From: a virus
Reading direction: 5' to 3' (one strand)
IMG/VR virus record: IMGVR_UViG_3300027974_000129
Location: 1 to 28,431 of that record
Length of the DNA stretch: 28,431 nt
Shown: piece by piece, positions 1 through 7,439 of the stretch
Layout: the number at the start of each line of letters is the position of its first letter
Position numbering within the stretch: position 1 is the stretch's first letter
The notes under the pieces: model-generated
Databases searched by the model: none
Seen by the model: only the letters and a program-made list of their open reading frames with translations
Told to the model about the DNA's origin: nothing
Translations under genes and position numbers: made by a program

Positions 1-1
1 T

Positions 2-252
2 GGCAGTACTCAGCTCACTTATAACACCACAGGAGCTAACACCTTTAGTGTTTCTCAGTCAACTACTGAAGCTACAGTAGCTGCTGGTACTGCTGGTGTT
101 AATAGTTATTATTTACCAGCACCCAGTGCTATGAGTGTTGATGCTGCATACACTGATGTTGTGGTAACAATAAGAGATGCAACAGGGACCGCACTGGCCA
201 GTACTATTACTAGAAGAATAAGTTATAGTTTGAGCCGTACAGGTGCTACAGG
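2..252 (+). repeat. Direct repeat in tail tip gene, copy 1
   Basis: This stretch is repeated almost exactly at 677-924 (copy 2). The two differ by roughly a dozen bases plus one extra codon in copy 1, near 199. The offset is 675 bp, which is 225 codons, so frame is kept and each unit is one domain pair of the protein. The window starts inside copy 1, so the true array may have more units upstream. Confidence 0.9.
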
Positions 253-2257
253 TCTTTCAGCCGCCAGATTTAGTATTGACAATGCAGCCTCAACATTTGC
301 CAAAGACAAAGCAGGAGTGATATCTCCTAGTGTTGGTATAACACTAACCACTAGTGCAAGTAATTTTACCAGCATTACTTATCAGTGGCAAAAGAACAGT
401 GTTAATATAGCTGGAGCTACTAACAGTAGTTATGTGGTACCTGTTAGTGACTATGAATCTGTAAACACCAATACTTATCGTTGCAATGCTACAGGAACTA
501 TTAACGGAGTAATAAATCAAACACTAAATGACAGTATAACAATTCCCAGACTAGATGATGGTACTAGCTCTCCAACCGTTGTACTGACTAATGAAAATGT
601 AACATTTCCTGGTCCCTTGAGTGGCTATAGTGGTATTATCTTTACCGGTGGTGACTGTACAGTTACAGCCTACTTGGGCAGTACTCAGCTCACTTATAAC
701 ACCACAGGAGCTAACACCTTTAGTGTTTCTCAGTCAACTACTGGAGCTACAGTAGCTGCTGGTACTGCTGGTGTTAATAGTTATTCTGTACCAGCACCCA
801 GTGCTATGAGTGTTGATGCTGCATACACTGATGTTGTGGTAACAATAAGAGATGCAACAGGTACAGCACTGAGCACTATTACTAAAAGAATAAGTTATAG
901 TTTGAGCCGTACAGGTGCCACAGGCGCTGACAGTACAGTACCGGGTAGTCCAGGGGCTTCAGTAAAAACTGCTACTACATATATCTACTATCAAACTGCT
1001 CAGGCAGCTAGTACAGGTATTAATAATCCAGTTTTTGATACTACTGCTCCTTCGTACCCGTACAACTTTATCACTGGTGCTCTTACATTTCAAACTGCTA
1101 ACGGTTGGGCCCAAACACCCCCAACCTACCAAGCAGGTACTAGCTCAAATAACTATTGGTATAAACTAATCACAATTTCGCAAACTGATAATGGTGAACA
1201 AACTATAACTCAAGGAAGTACACTATTAGGAACCAGTTTTACTAATCTGGTAACTTTTACTAGTTTGAGTAGTACTGGAACGACCACAATAGATGGTGGA
1301 AGAATTGACACCAATACACTTTCAGTTGACCGACTTACAGAAACTAGTAAAGTTCTTTCTACTGGCAGAACTTTTAGATTGGGTGGCTCCAGTTTAGTAG
1401 ACATATTTAATGGGGTAATTCAAACTCGTGCTGGTCTTGATCAATATGGTACAATAGTAGATCAAGCAGCAATAGCTGCTGCTTGTCAGTCGACTAACTA
1501 TCCTGCTATTGGAGGAGTAGGTTTTACCACAGTAGTTAGTAGTCAAACAGTCAGTAGTTGGGGAGGCGGTTTTTATAACTTTTCAGGAAGCACTAAAAAT
1601 AGCCAAGGTGTTATTGGACACAATACTTATGCTGGGGATTTTTTATTCAACATAAGTGGTGGCATTAGAAAAATACAGCTCGCAAACTCCAGTTATGCTG
1701 CGCAAGCTGCTCTTAATCAAGGTAAAATTATTGCTGCAGATGGCTTTACGCCTTTTACAGGAGTACACGATGGTCTTATTGCCAGATCTATTGCTCCAAG
1801 TATTGGAGATATATTGATTGATCACGAAGTCTTATTAAAACTAGATGTGTCTAACATCATTGCTGAGTATGTTGTGTCTTCAATACCAAATCAAAAAGGT
1901 GTTATAGGTATATGTAATACTCTATATGATAAGGAACCAACTGACTGGCAGGCAGACACAGAACCAAAAAATTTCCATAACCAAGACACTCCGCCAAAAC
2001 CAGACTACTACCCTATTCCATCAACTCACCAAGTTGTACACGTAAATGCACTTGGCGAAGGGATGGTAAATGTATGTGGAGAAGGCGGTGCCATTGAAAA
2101 AGGAGACTTAATTGTTACCAGTTCTATACCAGGAAAGGGCATGAAGCAAGGTGATGATATTGTAAGAAGTATTACTGTTGCAAAAGCCCGTGAGTCTGTG
2201 ACATTTAGCAATTCAACCGAGATTAAACAAATAGCCTGTATCTATATGTGCGGCTAA
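2..2257 (+). CDS. Tail tip/fibre protein with Ig-like domains (5' partial)
   Basis: The frame is open from the window edge, so the true start lies upstream; the ATG at 131 is internal to a repeat. At least 751 residues are visible. A beta-rich module (residues 1-83 of the visible part) is followed by an Ig-like module with a Y-Q-W-Q core and a Y-R-C strand (DNA about 385-495), and then by a second copy of the first module. Next comes a tail-tip-like stretch containing GRIDTNTLSVDRL (about 1300-1335), as in lambda J-type host-specificity proteins. The last 170 residues contain HVNALGEG, CGEGG, GDLIVTSS and KARESV, which I recall from the C-terminal chaperone-like ends of phage fibres. The role is inferred to be host recognition at the tail tip. 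The gene ends directly at a terminator. Whether the C-terminus self-cleaves cannot be read from sequence. Confidence 0.75.
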   Translation, partial: GSTQLTYNTTGANTFSVSQSTTEATVAAGTAGVNSYYLPAPSAMSVDAAYTDVVVTIRDATGTALASTITRRISYSLSRTGATGLSAARFSIDNAASTFAKDKAGVISPSVGITLTTSASNFTSITYQWQKNSVNIAGATNSSYVVPVSDYESVNTNTYRCNATGTINGVINQTLNDSITIPRLDDGTSSPTVVLTNENVTFPGPLSGYSGIIFTGGDCTVTAYLGSTQLTYNTTGANTFSVSQSTTGATVAAGTAGVNSYSVPAPSAMSVDAAYTDVVVTIRDATGTALSTITKRISYSLSRTGATGADSTVPGSPGASVKTATTYIYYQTAQAASTGINNPVFDTTAPSYPYNFITGALTFQTANGWAQTPPTYQAGTSSNNYWYKLITISQTDNGEQTITQGSTLLGTSFTNLVTFTSLSSTGTTTIDGGRIDTNTLSVDRLTETSKVLSTGRTFRLGGSSLVDIFNGVIQTRAGLDQYGTIVDQAAIAAACQSTNYPAIGGVGFTTVVSSQTVSSWGGGFYNFSGSTKNSQGVIGHNTYAGDFLFNISGGIRKIQLANSSYAAQAALNQGKIIAADGFTPFTGVHDGLIARSIAPSIGDILIDHEVLLKLDVSNIIAEYVVSSIPNQKGVIGICNTLYDKEPTDWQADTEPKNFHNQDTPPKPDYYPIPSTHQVVHVNALGEGMVNVCGEGGAIEKGDLIVTSSIPGKGMKQGDDIVRSITVAKARESVTFSNSTEIKQIACIYMCG
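677..924 (+). repeat. Direct repeat in tail tip gene, copy 2
   Basis: Near-identical partner of 2-252. Differences include a Glu to Gly codon change (near 69-71 in copy 1), a change near 111-115 and one missing codon. The high DNA identity, not just protein similarity, points to recent duplication or ongoing gene conversion between units. Confidence 0.9.
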
Positions 2258-2260
2258 TCA

Positions 2261-2292
2261 AAATACCCCACCCACAAGGTGGGGTATTTTTT
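2261..2292 (+). terminator. Rho-independent terminator after tail tip gene
   Basis: A perfect 12 bp stem (2261-2272 with 2278-2289) and a 5-base loop run into a T tract (2287-2292). It begins 3 bases after the TAA stop of the tail tip gene and is followed at once by a promoter. Confidence 0.9.
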
Positions 2293-2295
2293 CAC

Positions 2296-2324
2296 TTGAA
2301 ACAGTTTTGCTTACATGGTATAAT
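2296..2324 (+). promoter_or_regulatory. Sigma70-like promoter for 2382-4354 genes
   Basis: TTGAAA (2296-2301) and TATAAT (2319-2324) are separated by exactly 17 bp. The -10 box is followed by AGTACCAAAATA, which recurs after the promoter at 7889-7917. The T-rich arm of the terminator lies directly upstream of -35. Transcription should start near 2331, giving a leader of about 50 bases before the ATG at 2382. Confidence 0.88.
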
Positions 2325-2381
2325 AGTACCAAAATAAAAGCACCAGAATATAATGTTGGTGTATATCAACAAGGAGTTAAG

Positions 2382-2786
2382 ATGGCAACCACACTATACT
2401 TTGTACAAAGTGACACCTTACCGCAAATCAAATTAACCCTTACAGATGAAGTCACCAGTGCACCCAAAAATTTAACTAATACAACTGTACAGTTGAATGC
2501 TAAACCTAGTACAGGCACTGGAGTGGCTTTTGTACGACCTGCAACTATACTAAACAGTACGGACTTGGCAAATGGAATTGCCTATGTGATATGGGAGAAC
2601 GGCGACCTCAATCGTCCAGCAGGAACTTACACAGCAGAAATCGAACTGTACAATACAAACACTGGTTTAAGAGAAACTGTGTACGAAACGTTCAACTTGG
2701 TAATACGTGAAGATATCGCTGATATACTACCACTTCCCACAACCCCCAATAACACTCCGCCACCTAATGCCAATCCCGGAGGCTGA
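2382..2786 (+). CDS. Small baseplate/tail fibre adaptor-like protein
   Basis: A 134-residue beta-rich protein. I chose the ATG at 2382 because AAGGAG sits 5 bases upstream; an ATG at 2307 would lie upstream of the -10 box. The pattern (N-terminal strand, 'D-x-L-P-Q-I-K-L-T-L', 'L-T-N-T-T-V-Q-L', 'G-T-Y-T-A-E-I-E-L') resembles the N-terminal domain of BppU-type upper baseplate proteins, and the protein appears to be a shorter relative of the one at 7976-8563. The tail is Pro/Asn-rich (last 20 residues). It is the first gene of its transcription unit and ends 2 bases before the next ATG. A structural role in linking fibre to baseplate is inferred from family resemblance and position. Confidence 0.6.
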   Translation: MATTLYFVQSDTLPQIKLTLTDEVTSAPKNLTNTTVQLNAKPSTGTGVAFVRPATILNSTDLANGIAYVIWENGDLNRPAGTYTAEIELYNTNTGLRETVYETFNLVIREDIADILPLPTTPNNTPPPNANPGG

Positions 2787-2788
2787 CC

Positions 2789-3865
2789 ATGGCTTCTCTT
2801 AAGGTACTTATAGAAAAGGTTTCTAGTACTATAATTACTGAGGCCTCCTACGCCAGCAGAACCATAGCGGAATATCTTACGGGACTATTCTCCATACCTT
2901 GGAGGCGTTTTACAACAGATGTAATTAACTTAGCAGAAAGCTTGACCAATCTGTTTGGTAAAAATACACAGGATGGAGTAAATGTTAGTGATCAGATTGG
3001 TCAGATTGACTTTGGCAAAAGACCTGTTGATGTCATCAACATTTCTGAGGTGGTACAATCAGACTTCAACAAAAACACAACAGATCAATTAAACCTAGTT
3101 GAAAATTTTGAAAAAGGTGTTGGTAAAAACACATCAGATCAAACAAACATTTCTGATGTTCAACCCACAGTAGACTTTGAAAAAGGATTGTCTGATAGTG
3201 TTAACACAACAGATGACCTCAATGGTGCTGCGGTAGATGATGATCAGTTAGTGTCCTACTTTAAGGCATCAGATGATCAGCTCAACCTTACAGACAACTT
3301 CAGCAGAGACATACAGTTCTTTAGAGATTTAATACACCAAGCAAACATTAGTGAATCTGACGTTATAGATTTTAACAAGGTTGTACAGGATCAGTTCAAT
3401 GTCAGCGAATCAGACGTTATAGAATTTGGTAAAAACACACAAGATATTTTAAATTTTAGCGATATCTTTGATCGTACCATACAATTTTTTAGAGAGCCCA
3501 CTGACAGTTTAAACATTACGGACCCTCTACAATCAAGTTTTGGTAAACCGTTTCAACACACTACTCAGCTGTCGGACACTGCCTTTGTGGAGATGTTGTT
3601 CAATGTTGGGTTAACCGACCCGTTAAATGTAACAGACGATATCAACGGTGCTGCTATAGATGATGACCAACTGGTCACATTCTTTAAGGTGTCCACAGAA
3701 CAGATCAATTTTAGCGATCAACTGGACTTGGTCTTACTGTTTGACCGAACCCCCACTGATCAAGCAAATATATCCACAACAGGATTAATTGTTAGTCAGA
3801 ATTATATAAACGGAGCCGACTACTTCTCACAGGATTATGTAGGGGTTTCCAGGACAATTACATAA
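2789..3865 (+). CDS. Tandem-repeat virion structural protein (DxxN repeats)
   Basis: 358 residues. GGAGG lies 6 bases before the ATG. From about residue 48 the chain is made of 16-22 residue units with the pattern F-x-K-x-x-x-D-x-x-N-[hydrophobic]-[ST]-[DE]; GKNTQD and GKNTSD recur. A larger internal duplication is also visible: residues about 140-170 (DDLNGAAVDDDQL) match about 282-312 (DDINGAAIDDDQL). The C-terminus ends NGADYFSQDYVGVSRTIT; I recall similar D-Y-x-G-x-S-R-T endings in repeat-rich structural proteins of marine phages, which I have not verified. The chain is acidic with no cysteine in the repeats. It is probably an extended fibre or virion-surface protein; the function is unknown. 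Confidence 0.65.
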   Translation: MASLKVLIEKVSSTIITEASYASRTIAEYLTGLFSIPWRRFTTDVINLAESLTNLFGKNTQDGVNVSDQIGQIDFGKRPVDVINISEVVQSDFNKNTTDQLNLVENFEKGVGKNTSDQTNISDVQPTVDFEKGLSDSVNTTDDLNGAAVDDDQLVSYFKASDDQLNLTDNFSRDIQFFRDLIHQANISESDVIDFNKVVQDQFNVSESDVIEFGKNTQDILNFSDIFDRTIQFFREPTDSLNITDPLQSSFGKPFQHTTQLSDTAFVEMLFNVGLTDPLNVTDDINGAAIDDDQLVTFFKVSTEQINFSDQLDLVLLFDRTPTDQANISTTGLIVSQNYINGADYFSQDYVGVSRTIT

Positions 3866-3880
3866 CCAGAAAGGTTTTCT

Positions 3881-4354
3881 ATGAACTCCCAAGAAAATTT
3901 GAAAATTACAGGCAAGTTAAACATCGTGGTCACGGACGAACACGGTGTAGTAAAAGACAAGAGAGATGTGGACAACCTGGTTGTTACCAGTGGTTTGACG
4001 TACATTGCTAGCAGAATGGCTACAGCCACAGCCGGTGCAGCAAGCCACATGGCTGTTGGTACAAGCAGTACTGCTGCAGCTGCAGGTCACGTCAATCTAC
4101 AAGCAGCAGAATCTGCCAGAGTTGCCCTAACCAGTACAACTCCCGGCAGTACCAGCATTGTTTATGTAGCCAGTTTTGGTCCAGGTGTTGGTACAGCTGC
4201 ACTTCAAGAAGCAGGTATATTTAACTACGGCACGTACACAGCTTCACCAGGTGCCAACCAGCACATGTTGTGCCGTACAGTGTTCAGTGTGATCAACAAA
4301 GCTGCAAACGATACCATGACTATTACTTGGACAATTAACCTAGTAGCAGTTTAA
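3881..4354 (+). CDS. Small conserved virion protein
   Basis: 157 residues, with GAAAGG 6 bases before the ATG. The sequence shows an N-terminal strand-rich segment (residues 8-27), 'DNLVVTSGLTYIASRM', then 'SHMAVGTSS', 'ARVALTST', 'EAGIFNYG' and 'MLCRTVFSVINK', ending in T-I-T-W-T-I-N. This order of motifs is familiar from a small phage virion or tail protein family widespread in aquatic phages; no enzyme motif is present. It is the last gene before the double hairpin at 4364-4420. Confidence 0.6.
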   Translation: MNSQENLKITGKLNIVVTDEHGVVKDKRDVDNLVVTSGLTYIASRMATATAGAASHMAVGTSSTAAAAGHVNLQAAESARVALTSTTPGSTSIVYVASFGPGVGTAALQEAGIFNYGTYTASPGANQHMLCRTVFSVINKAANDTMTITWTINLVAV

Positions 4355-4363
4355 TCTATCTAT

Positions 4364-4387
4364 AAAAGAGCTCCTAGGAGCTCTTTT
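4364..4387 (+). terminator. Perfect 24 bp palindrome, terminator-like
   Basis: A fully self-complementary 24-base sequence (arms AAAAGAGCTC and GAGCTCTTTT around CTAG) starts 10 bases after the stop of the gene ending at 4354. It has only a four-T end that lies within the stem, so it may terminate weakly or act as a processing or partial-readthrough site. No promoter is visible before the next gene. Confidence 0.65.
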
Positions 4388-4391
4388 ACCC

Positions 4392-4420
4392 TACCAATAA
4401 ATTTTAGGAATTTATTGGTA
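4392..4420 (+). other. Second hairpin upstream of fibre gene
   Basis: TACCAATAAATT (4392-4403) pairs perfectly with AATTTATTGGTA (4409-4420) around a 5-base loop. There is no T tract after it. It lies 5 bases after the palindrome and 27 bases before the fibre ATG, upstream of AAGGGG, so it may shape readthrough or translation of the fibre gene. Confidence 0.6.
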
Positions 4421-4447
4421 TGGTAACATCAACCACAAGGGGCACAG

Positions 4448-6877
4448 ATGGCACAAATTACTACAAGACAAACAGCAGGTGTTGGAGCTACAGTTGCTGG
4501 AGTTCCTCTAACCAACGCTCAACTAGATCAAAACTTTATCAACTTAAATACTGATAAACTGGAGTTAGGTGGTACGTATTCCAGCGGCACCGCGTCCGGC
4601 GTGACCTACCTCAACGGCAGCAAGGTGCTGACCACGGGGAGTGCGCTGACGTTTGATGGGCAATATGTAAGTATTGGTGCAGGTGCATCAAGCCCAAATG
4701 GCATTAAATTTCTTGCAAATGGCGGTGGGTTGGCAGCAAATTTAACTGTCAATCACTCAAGTGGAGAAATTCAAAACTTTGCCACTACAAATTATTTTCA
4801 AACTTGGTACGCCAACAACGCCGAACAAATGCGCGTCGACTCCTCCGGCAACCTCGGGATTGGGACGAGTTCGCCTGCTTATAAGCTGGATGTTCAAGAT
4901 TCAAACCCAAACATTGCACAATTCACATCATCAGGCTCTTCCACCTCTTTGCGGATTAACAACACCAATGCCAATGCTTGGGGCAGCAACATTGGAATTT
5001 TTACGGGTGGTACAGCGGCTGGTTACTTCGGCACGATTGGTTCGTTGCTTGGAAACACTACGCAAGACTTGGCTGTGTACGCCACCGCAGGGAACGGGTT
5101 CCGCGTTTACACAAACGGCAATAACCTCAGAGCCACCCTCGACTCCTCCGGCAACCTCGGGATTGGGACGAGTTCGCCTGTAAACAAACTGGTTGTGTCC
5201 AACGCAGGGGCCGCAGGGTTTGAGTTTGATCCGGCTAACGGCATCATGCAGACCTACAACAGGTCTGGCGCTGCCTATACCGCCGCAAAGGTATACGGGC
5301 TAACTTTTGAAGTTAGAACTGGAGCTTCTCCAGCGGCTAACACTTTCTTTATCGACTCCTCCGGCAACCTCGGCTTGGGGGTGACGCCGAGTGCGTGGAG
5401 TACAAACTACAAGACCCTTCAAAGCGGTAACGGGTCAGCATTTGTTGGTTTTGTTGGGAATGATCAAACATTTGTTGTTAGCAATGCTTACAACGATGGC
5501 TCATGGAAATATAAAAACACAGCAGGTGCAGGTTATTACTCGATTTCAGGTGTAAGTAGCGGCGCTCACTCTTGGTTCACCGCCCCCTCCGGCACCGCAA
5601 ATAACGCGATCAGCTTCACGCAGGCGATGACGCTGGATGCGAGTGGTCGGTTGTTGGTTGGCGTCACTTCTGCATCAGGAAACGCTGCGCTGCAAGTCAA
5701 AGGCGCTACGTCTGGTTATGCCAGACTTGAAGGTACAAGCAGCACGCTGTTTGCAGGAGATGCAAGTCTATTGATTATTGGCGGCGGGGCGACCGAATCC
5801 GCTGTTCGCGCAGAAGGGGCGTTGTTGTTTGCTTCTGGTGGTGCCACCGAACGCGCCCGCATCTCCTCCGACGGCACCTTCCGAGTCAAGGGAGCAGGCA
5901 CTGCTGGAAGCACGGATGCAGTGCAGTTCAGTGGTAGCGCCCCGGCGTCAGCGATGACGCTGGATGCGAGTGGTCGGTTGTTGGTTGGGGCTACAAGTGC
6001 TTCTTCTGGCGCAAGGGCTACATTAACAAGTGCCGCTCAATCATCAGGGGCCGCTTGTGCAGATTCAGGGATTTTGCTTTACCCCACAGCAAGTCTTGCC
6101 ACTGGCGAATACGCTCCGTTTATTACTTGGTCTGGTAATTCCACAAACCCCAACCGCGCACGGGCTGCTATTGGGGCCGTTTCTTCAGGTACTAGCACTG
6201 CATTAGATTTAGTTTTCTTGACCAGAAGCGCAGCAGATGCCTCTGAAATTGGCACAGGTTCCGAACGCGCCCGCATCACGAGCGGGGGGTACTTTAAGGC
6301 GAGTAATGCTGGTACTTATCAAAATGCGGCTGCTGCATACCACGAATTAAGGCAAACTGCATCTGATTGGATTGGATATTTTGTAAATACAAACGCGACT
6401 CCTTATGGAATTCAGTTTGGGCATATAACTGATGCAAATAGCACTGGGAGTCCATTTTTCCAATGCACAGCAGGGGCGGCACTTGGCACGTTAAGAGCAG
6501 AAATCCGCTCCAACGGTGGCCTTGCCAACTACAGCGCCAACAACGTCAACCTCTCCGACCGCCGCGAAAAGACCAACTTTGCTCCTGCCAAGTCTTACCT
6601 CGACACCATCTGCGCCATCCCGGTTCAGACGTTCAACTACATCGACCAATCGGAAGATGACCCCGGCCTGACGCTGGGTGTAGTCGCGCAGGATGTTCAA
6701 GCGGTCGCGCCTGAGTTGGTTATGGAGTCCAACTGGGGCACAGAAGACAACCCCAAGATGCGCCTGAGCATCTACCAGACTGACCTGCAATACGCGCTGA
6801 TGAAGTGTGTGCAGGAACTCAAATCCGAACTTGATTCCGTCAAGGCGGAACTCGCAACCCTGAAAGGACAACCATGA
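4448..6877 (+). CDS. Tail fibre with C-terminal S74 intramolecular chaperone
   Basis: 809 residues, with AAGGGG 5 bases before the ATG. Residues 1-40 (including PLTNAQLDQNFINLN) look like a virion-anchoring N-terminus and are AT-rich. From about codon 42 the DNA is GC-rich. The shaft holds repeated modules: SGNLGIGTSSP twice, SGNLGLG once, and MTLDASGRLLVG twice. The end is a peptidase S74 chaperone: NLSDRREK (S703, D704), then TFNYI, VVAQDVQAVAPELV and a terminal coiled coil (about 780-805). In this family the chaperone drives fibre trimerisation and then cuts itself off near the Ser-Asp. This is probably the receptor-binding fibre. It overlaps the next gene by 4 bases (ATGA). Confidence 0.88.
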   Translation: MAQITTRQTAGVGATVAGVPLTNAQLDQNFINLNTDKLELGGTYSSGTASGVTYLNGSKVLTTGSALTFDGQYVSIGAGASSPNGIKFLANGGGLAANLTVNHSSGEIQNFATTNYFQTWYANNAEQMRVDSSGNLGIGTSSPAYKLDVQDSNPNIAQFTSSGSSTSLRINNTNANAWGSNIGIFTGGTAAGYFGTIGSLLGNTTQDLAVYATAGNGFRVYTNGNNLRATLDSSGNLGIGTSSPVNKLVVSNAGAAGFEFDPANGIMQTYNRSGAAYTAAKVYGLTFEVRTGASPAANTFFIDSSGNLGLGVTPSAWSTNYKTLQSGNGSAFVGFVGNDQTFVVSNAYNDGSWKYKNTAGAGYYSISGVSSGAHSWFTAPSGTANNAISFTQAMTLDASGRLLVGVTSASGNAALQVKGATSGYARLEGTSSTLFAGDASLLIIGGGATESAVRAEGALLFASGGATERARISSDGTFRVKGAGTAGSTDAVQFSGSAPASAMTLDASGRLLVGATSASSGARATLTSAAQSSGAACADSGILLYPTASLATGEYAPFITWSGNSTNPNRARAAIGAVSSGTSTALDLVFLTRSAADASEIGTGSERARITSGGYFKASNAGTYQNAAAAYHELRQTASDWIGYFVNTNATPYGIQFGHITDANSTGSPFFQCTAGAALGTLRAEIRSNGGLANYSANNVNLSDRREKTNFAPAKSYLDTICAIPVQTFNYIDQSEDDPGLTLGVVAQDVQAVAPELVMESNWGTEDNPKMRLSIYQTDLQYALMKCVQELKSELDSVKAELATLKGQP
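4836..4877 (+). repeat. 42 bp exact repeat in fibre shaft, copy 1
   Basis: Exact partner at 5139-5180, with a 22 bp partial third copy at 5352-5373. It encodes the SGNLGIGTSSP shaft motif. Exact DNA identity makes it a site for in-frame recombination that could shorten or lengthen the fibre. Confidence 0.9.
5139..5180 (+). repeat. 42 bp exact repeat in fibre shaft, copy 2
   Basis: Identical to 4836-4877. The spacing is 303 bp (101 codons), so recombination between copies would keep frame and delete one shaft module. Confidence 0.9.
5624..5661 (+). repeat. 38 bp exact repeat in fibre shaft, copy 1
   Basis: Exact partner at 5951-5988. Encodes the MTLDASGRLLVG motif common in S74-type fibres. 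The spacing is 327 bp (109 codons), in frame. Confidence 0.9.
5951..5988 (+). repeat. 38 bp exact repeat in fibre shaft, copy 2
   Basis: Identical to 5624-5661 and in the same frame. Confidence 0.9.
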
Positions 6878-7206
6878 CTACCTTCACTTGGATTATTGAA
6901 TGGATGCAGTGCAAGCCCACTGAGGGCGACAACACCGACGTAGTTGTTACTGCTGGCTGGCGCTGCAACGGCGCTGACGGCGACTACGCGTCGACGGTGT
7001 ACGGCACCTGTTCATTCCCTGCGCCCGAGGGCTCTTTCACGCCCTATCCAGACCTCACCCAAGACATGGTGCTCGGCTGGATCTGGGCAGGCGGCGTGAA
7101 CAAGGACGCAACTGAAGCTGTGGTGCAGTCGCTGATCAACAACCAGATCAACCCGCCCGTCGTGCAATTGCCGCTGCCATGGTCGTCCGCCCCGCAAACG
7201 GCCTGA
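6874..7206 (+). CDS. Small fibre-associated protein in foreign cassette
   Basis: 110 residues, starting in a 4-base ATGA overlap with the S74 fibre gene, so probably translationally coupled to it. The pattern 'MTTFTW-I-x-W-M-x-C-K-P-x-E-G-x-x-T-D-V-V-V-x-x-x-W', a central 'YGTCSFPAP' with 'FTPYPDLTQDMVLGWI', and an end in N-P-P-V-V-Q-L-P-L-P-W matches a small family I recall next to S74 fibres in phages (possibly DUF7936; not checked). No catalytic motif. A role in fibre assembly is inferred only from linkage. GC-rich, as expected for a member of the imported block. Confidence 0.65.
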   Translation: MTTFTWIIEWMQCKPTEGDNTDVVVTAGWRCNGADGDYASTVYGTCSFPAPEGSFTPYPDLTQDMVLGWIWAGGVNKDATEAVVQSLINNQINPPVVQLPLPWSSAPQTA

Positions 7207-7439
7207 TTGGCTGGACCCTGCGCCGCACGGGCTTCGCGGGAGTAACGCTCCCGTGGGGCATCTACATCTTGCCCGAGCGCTTGCAAGATGCGAGACTTGT
7301 GCGGCATGAACAAGAGCACGCTAGGCAGATTGAGCTTGGTGTGATCGGGTTCTACGCCAAGTATCTATGGTTCACCCTCCGCTATGGATACCGTAATAAC
7401 CCTCTGGAGGAACAAGCCCGAAAGGCAGAAGACAAATGA
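7179..7439 (+). CDS. Small HExxH protein, putative zinc metalloprotease-like
   Basis: 86 residues, overlapping the previous gene by 28 bases. The chain contains RHEQEHARQ (residues about 45-53), an HExxH zinc-binding motif, followed by a Y-x-K-Y-L-W segment and GYRNNPLEEQARKAE at the C-terminus. The glutamates near the end could supply a third zinc ligand, as in gluzincin-like folds; that is inference. I recall short phage proteins with this H-E-x-x-H...G-Y-x-x-N-P-x-E-x-E-A-R layout near the fibre end, of unknown role. There is no signal peptide and no long hydrophobic segment. Candidate roles are host-surface or virion proteolysis; a non-catalytic structural role is also possible. Confidence 0.6.
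   Translation: MVVRPANGLIGWTLRRTGFAGVTLPWGIYILPERLQDARLVRHEQEHARQIELGVIGFYAKYLWFTLRYGYRNNPLEEQARKAEDK

Noticed and set aside
131-133. ATG at 131 as start of the first gene
   Set aside because: The same reading frame is open from position 2 and this ATG is repeated inside copy 2 (806), so it is internal; the gene starts upstream of the window.
2349-2354. Second TATAAT just downstream of the 2296 promoter
   Set aside because: No -35-like sequence lies about 17 bp upstream, and the first box has a full promoter layout.
2307-2381. 25-codon N-terminal extension of the 2382 gene
   Set aside because: It would begin inside the promoter spacer, before the -10 box, and lacks a Shine-Dalgarno; ATG at 2382 has AAGGAG.
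4761-5183. 140-codon plus-strand frame inside the fibre gene
   Set aside because: Out-of-frame shadow whose repeated TPPATSGLGRVRL comes from the DNA repeats of the fibre shaft.
6491-6871. 126-codon minus-strand frame in the S74 chaperone region
   Set aside because: It is a shadow of the GC-rich fibre gene; no Shine-Dalgarno and the plus frame has clear S74 motifs.
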